A DNA stretch of 64,000 bases from Dietzia timorensis. GTDB taxonomy: Bacteria; Actinomycetota; Actinomycetes; Mycobacteriales; Mycobacteriaceae. Under the pieces are notes generated by a model. That model ran no database searches. It was not told the DNA's origin and worked only from the letters and a program-made list of their open reading frames with translations. This document shows positions 63,798-64,000 of this stretch, piece by piece. The position numbers and the translations under genes were made by a program. Location of the stretch: NCBI RefSeq assembly GCF_001659785.1, contig NZ_CP015961.1, positions 2,294,001 to 2,358,000 of the forward strand. Reading direction: 5' to 3'. The first letter of the stretch is position 1; each line of letters starts with the position of its first letter.

Positions 63798-64000
63798 GTC
63801 GGAAACGAGCCAAGGTTCCGCTGCCACCGTCTGTACTCGATTGGTCCGATCACCATCTCGTCGCATTCGAAGACGAATTGTTCAGGATCTATCGAACTGC
63901 TGGGAATTACCCGGTGGAGTGGAATACGTTTCGGGAGTACGGGCCCGTAGCCACGTCCCGGTGGGATCCACATCCACTTCCCTCCGGCATCCATCCAAGC
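63794..64000 (+). CDS. RES-domain toxin, N-terminal part (cut by window edge)
   Basis: 69 codons from GTG 63794 to the window end. FEDELFRIYRTAGNYPVEWN, then FREYGPVATSRWDPHPLPSG, match the N-terminus of RES-domain proteins such as MbcT, which degrade NAD+. The start overlaps the antitoxin stop (GTGA). The catalytic Arg is expected early in this part (RIYRT), but the remaining residues lie outside the window. Type II toxin-antitoxin partner. Confidence 0.8.
   Translation, partial: MSRKRAKVPLPPSVLDWSDHHLVAFEDELFRIYRTAGNYPVEWNTFREYGPVATSRWDPHPLPSGIHPS

Overview
The window is high-GC actinobacterial chromosome, almost certainly from the Mycobacteriales and most like Corynebacterium or a close relative. 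The taxonomic cues are a mycothiol S-conjugate amidase (mca), a short-chain Z-isoprenyl diphosphate synthase, DUF501 and DUF4307 proteins, and gene clusters also found in Mycobacterium and Corynebacterium: eno-ftsB-DUF501-ppx, mca-DUF4307-greA, coaA/glyA and phoH2. The species is inferred; no rRNA is present.

Layout. 1-4.2 kb: edge of an IS630-type transposase, PIN-PhoH ATPase, esterase and AraC-type regulator. 4.3-12.1 kb: L-serine ammonia-lyase, small secreted proteins, a DUF2786 protein, a BASS-type carrier, a LysR-type ligand-binding protein, glyA and coaA. 12.1-17.8 kb: iron-siderophore uptake locus (ATPase, two permeases, two binding lipoproteins, a decayed siderophore-interacting reductase) around a divergent promoter with a DtxR/IdeR-like box. 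17.8-22.8 kb: Z-prenyl synthase, DAHP synthase with an upstream attenuator, mca, DUF4307 gene and greA. 22.8-31.3 kb: membrane acyltransferase, a McrBC-like pair, a GDSL esterase and a thiolase. An intact IS481-family element sits exactly at the thiolase stop codon.

32.4-47 kb is mixed: an aromatic-acid-exporter-like protein, an ectoine hydroxylase without ectABC, an orphan LuxR-type regulator, a DsbA/FrnE-like protein coupled to a 47-residue two-cysteine mini-protein, an acyl-CoA ligase, a membrane fatty-acid hydroxylase, a hemolysin III protein, a Bax-inhibitor-like protein and a two-component system beside a CPBP protease. 47-51 kb: a BtuFCD-like operon behind a cobalamin riboswitch, with an FhuF-like [2Fe-2S] protein inside the operon, then a tRNA with anticodon UAA. 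51.3-53.7 kb: paralogous lipoproteins and a DUF1330 protein. 53.9-59 kb: ppx, DUF501, an inserted GIY-YIG gene, ftsB and eno. 59.3-64 kb: membrane proteins, a second two-component system whose kinase carries an extra C-terminal domain, and an Xre/MbcA/ParS-RES toxin-antitoxin pair cut by the window end.

The most notable items are: (1) the DAHP synthase leader with Tyr-Trp-Phe codons in tandem followed by a terminator; (2) a McrC homologue whose PD-(D/E)XK catalytic residues appear replaced; (3) the riboswitch-controlled corrinoid operon with an FhuF-like protein; (4) the DsbA-linked mini-protein; (5) the histidine kinase with a membrane segment and outer domain after its ATPase domain. All functions are read from motifs and context; no database search was possible.
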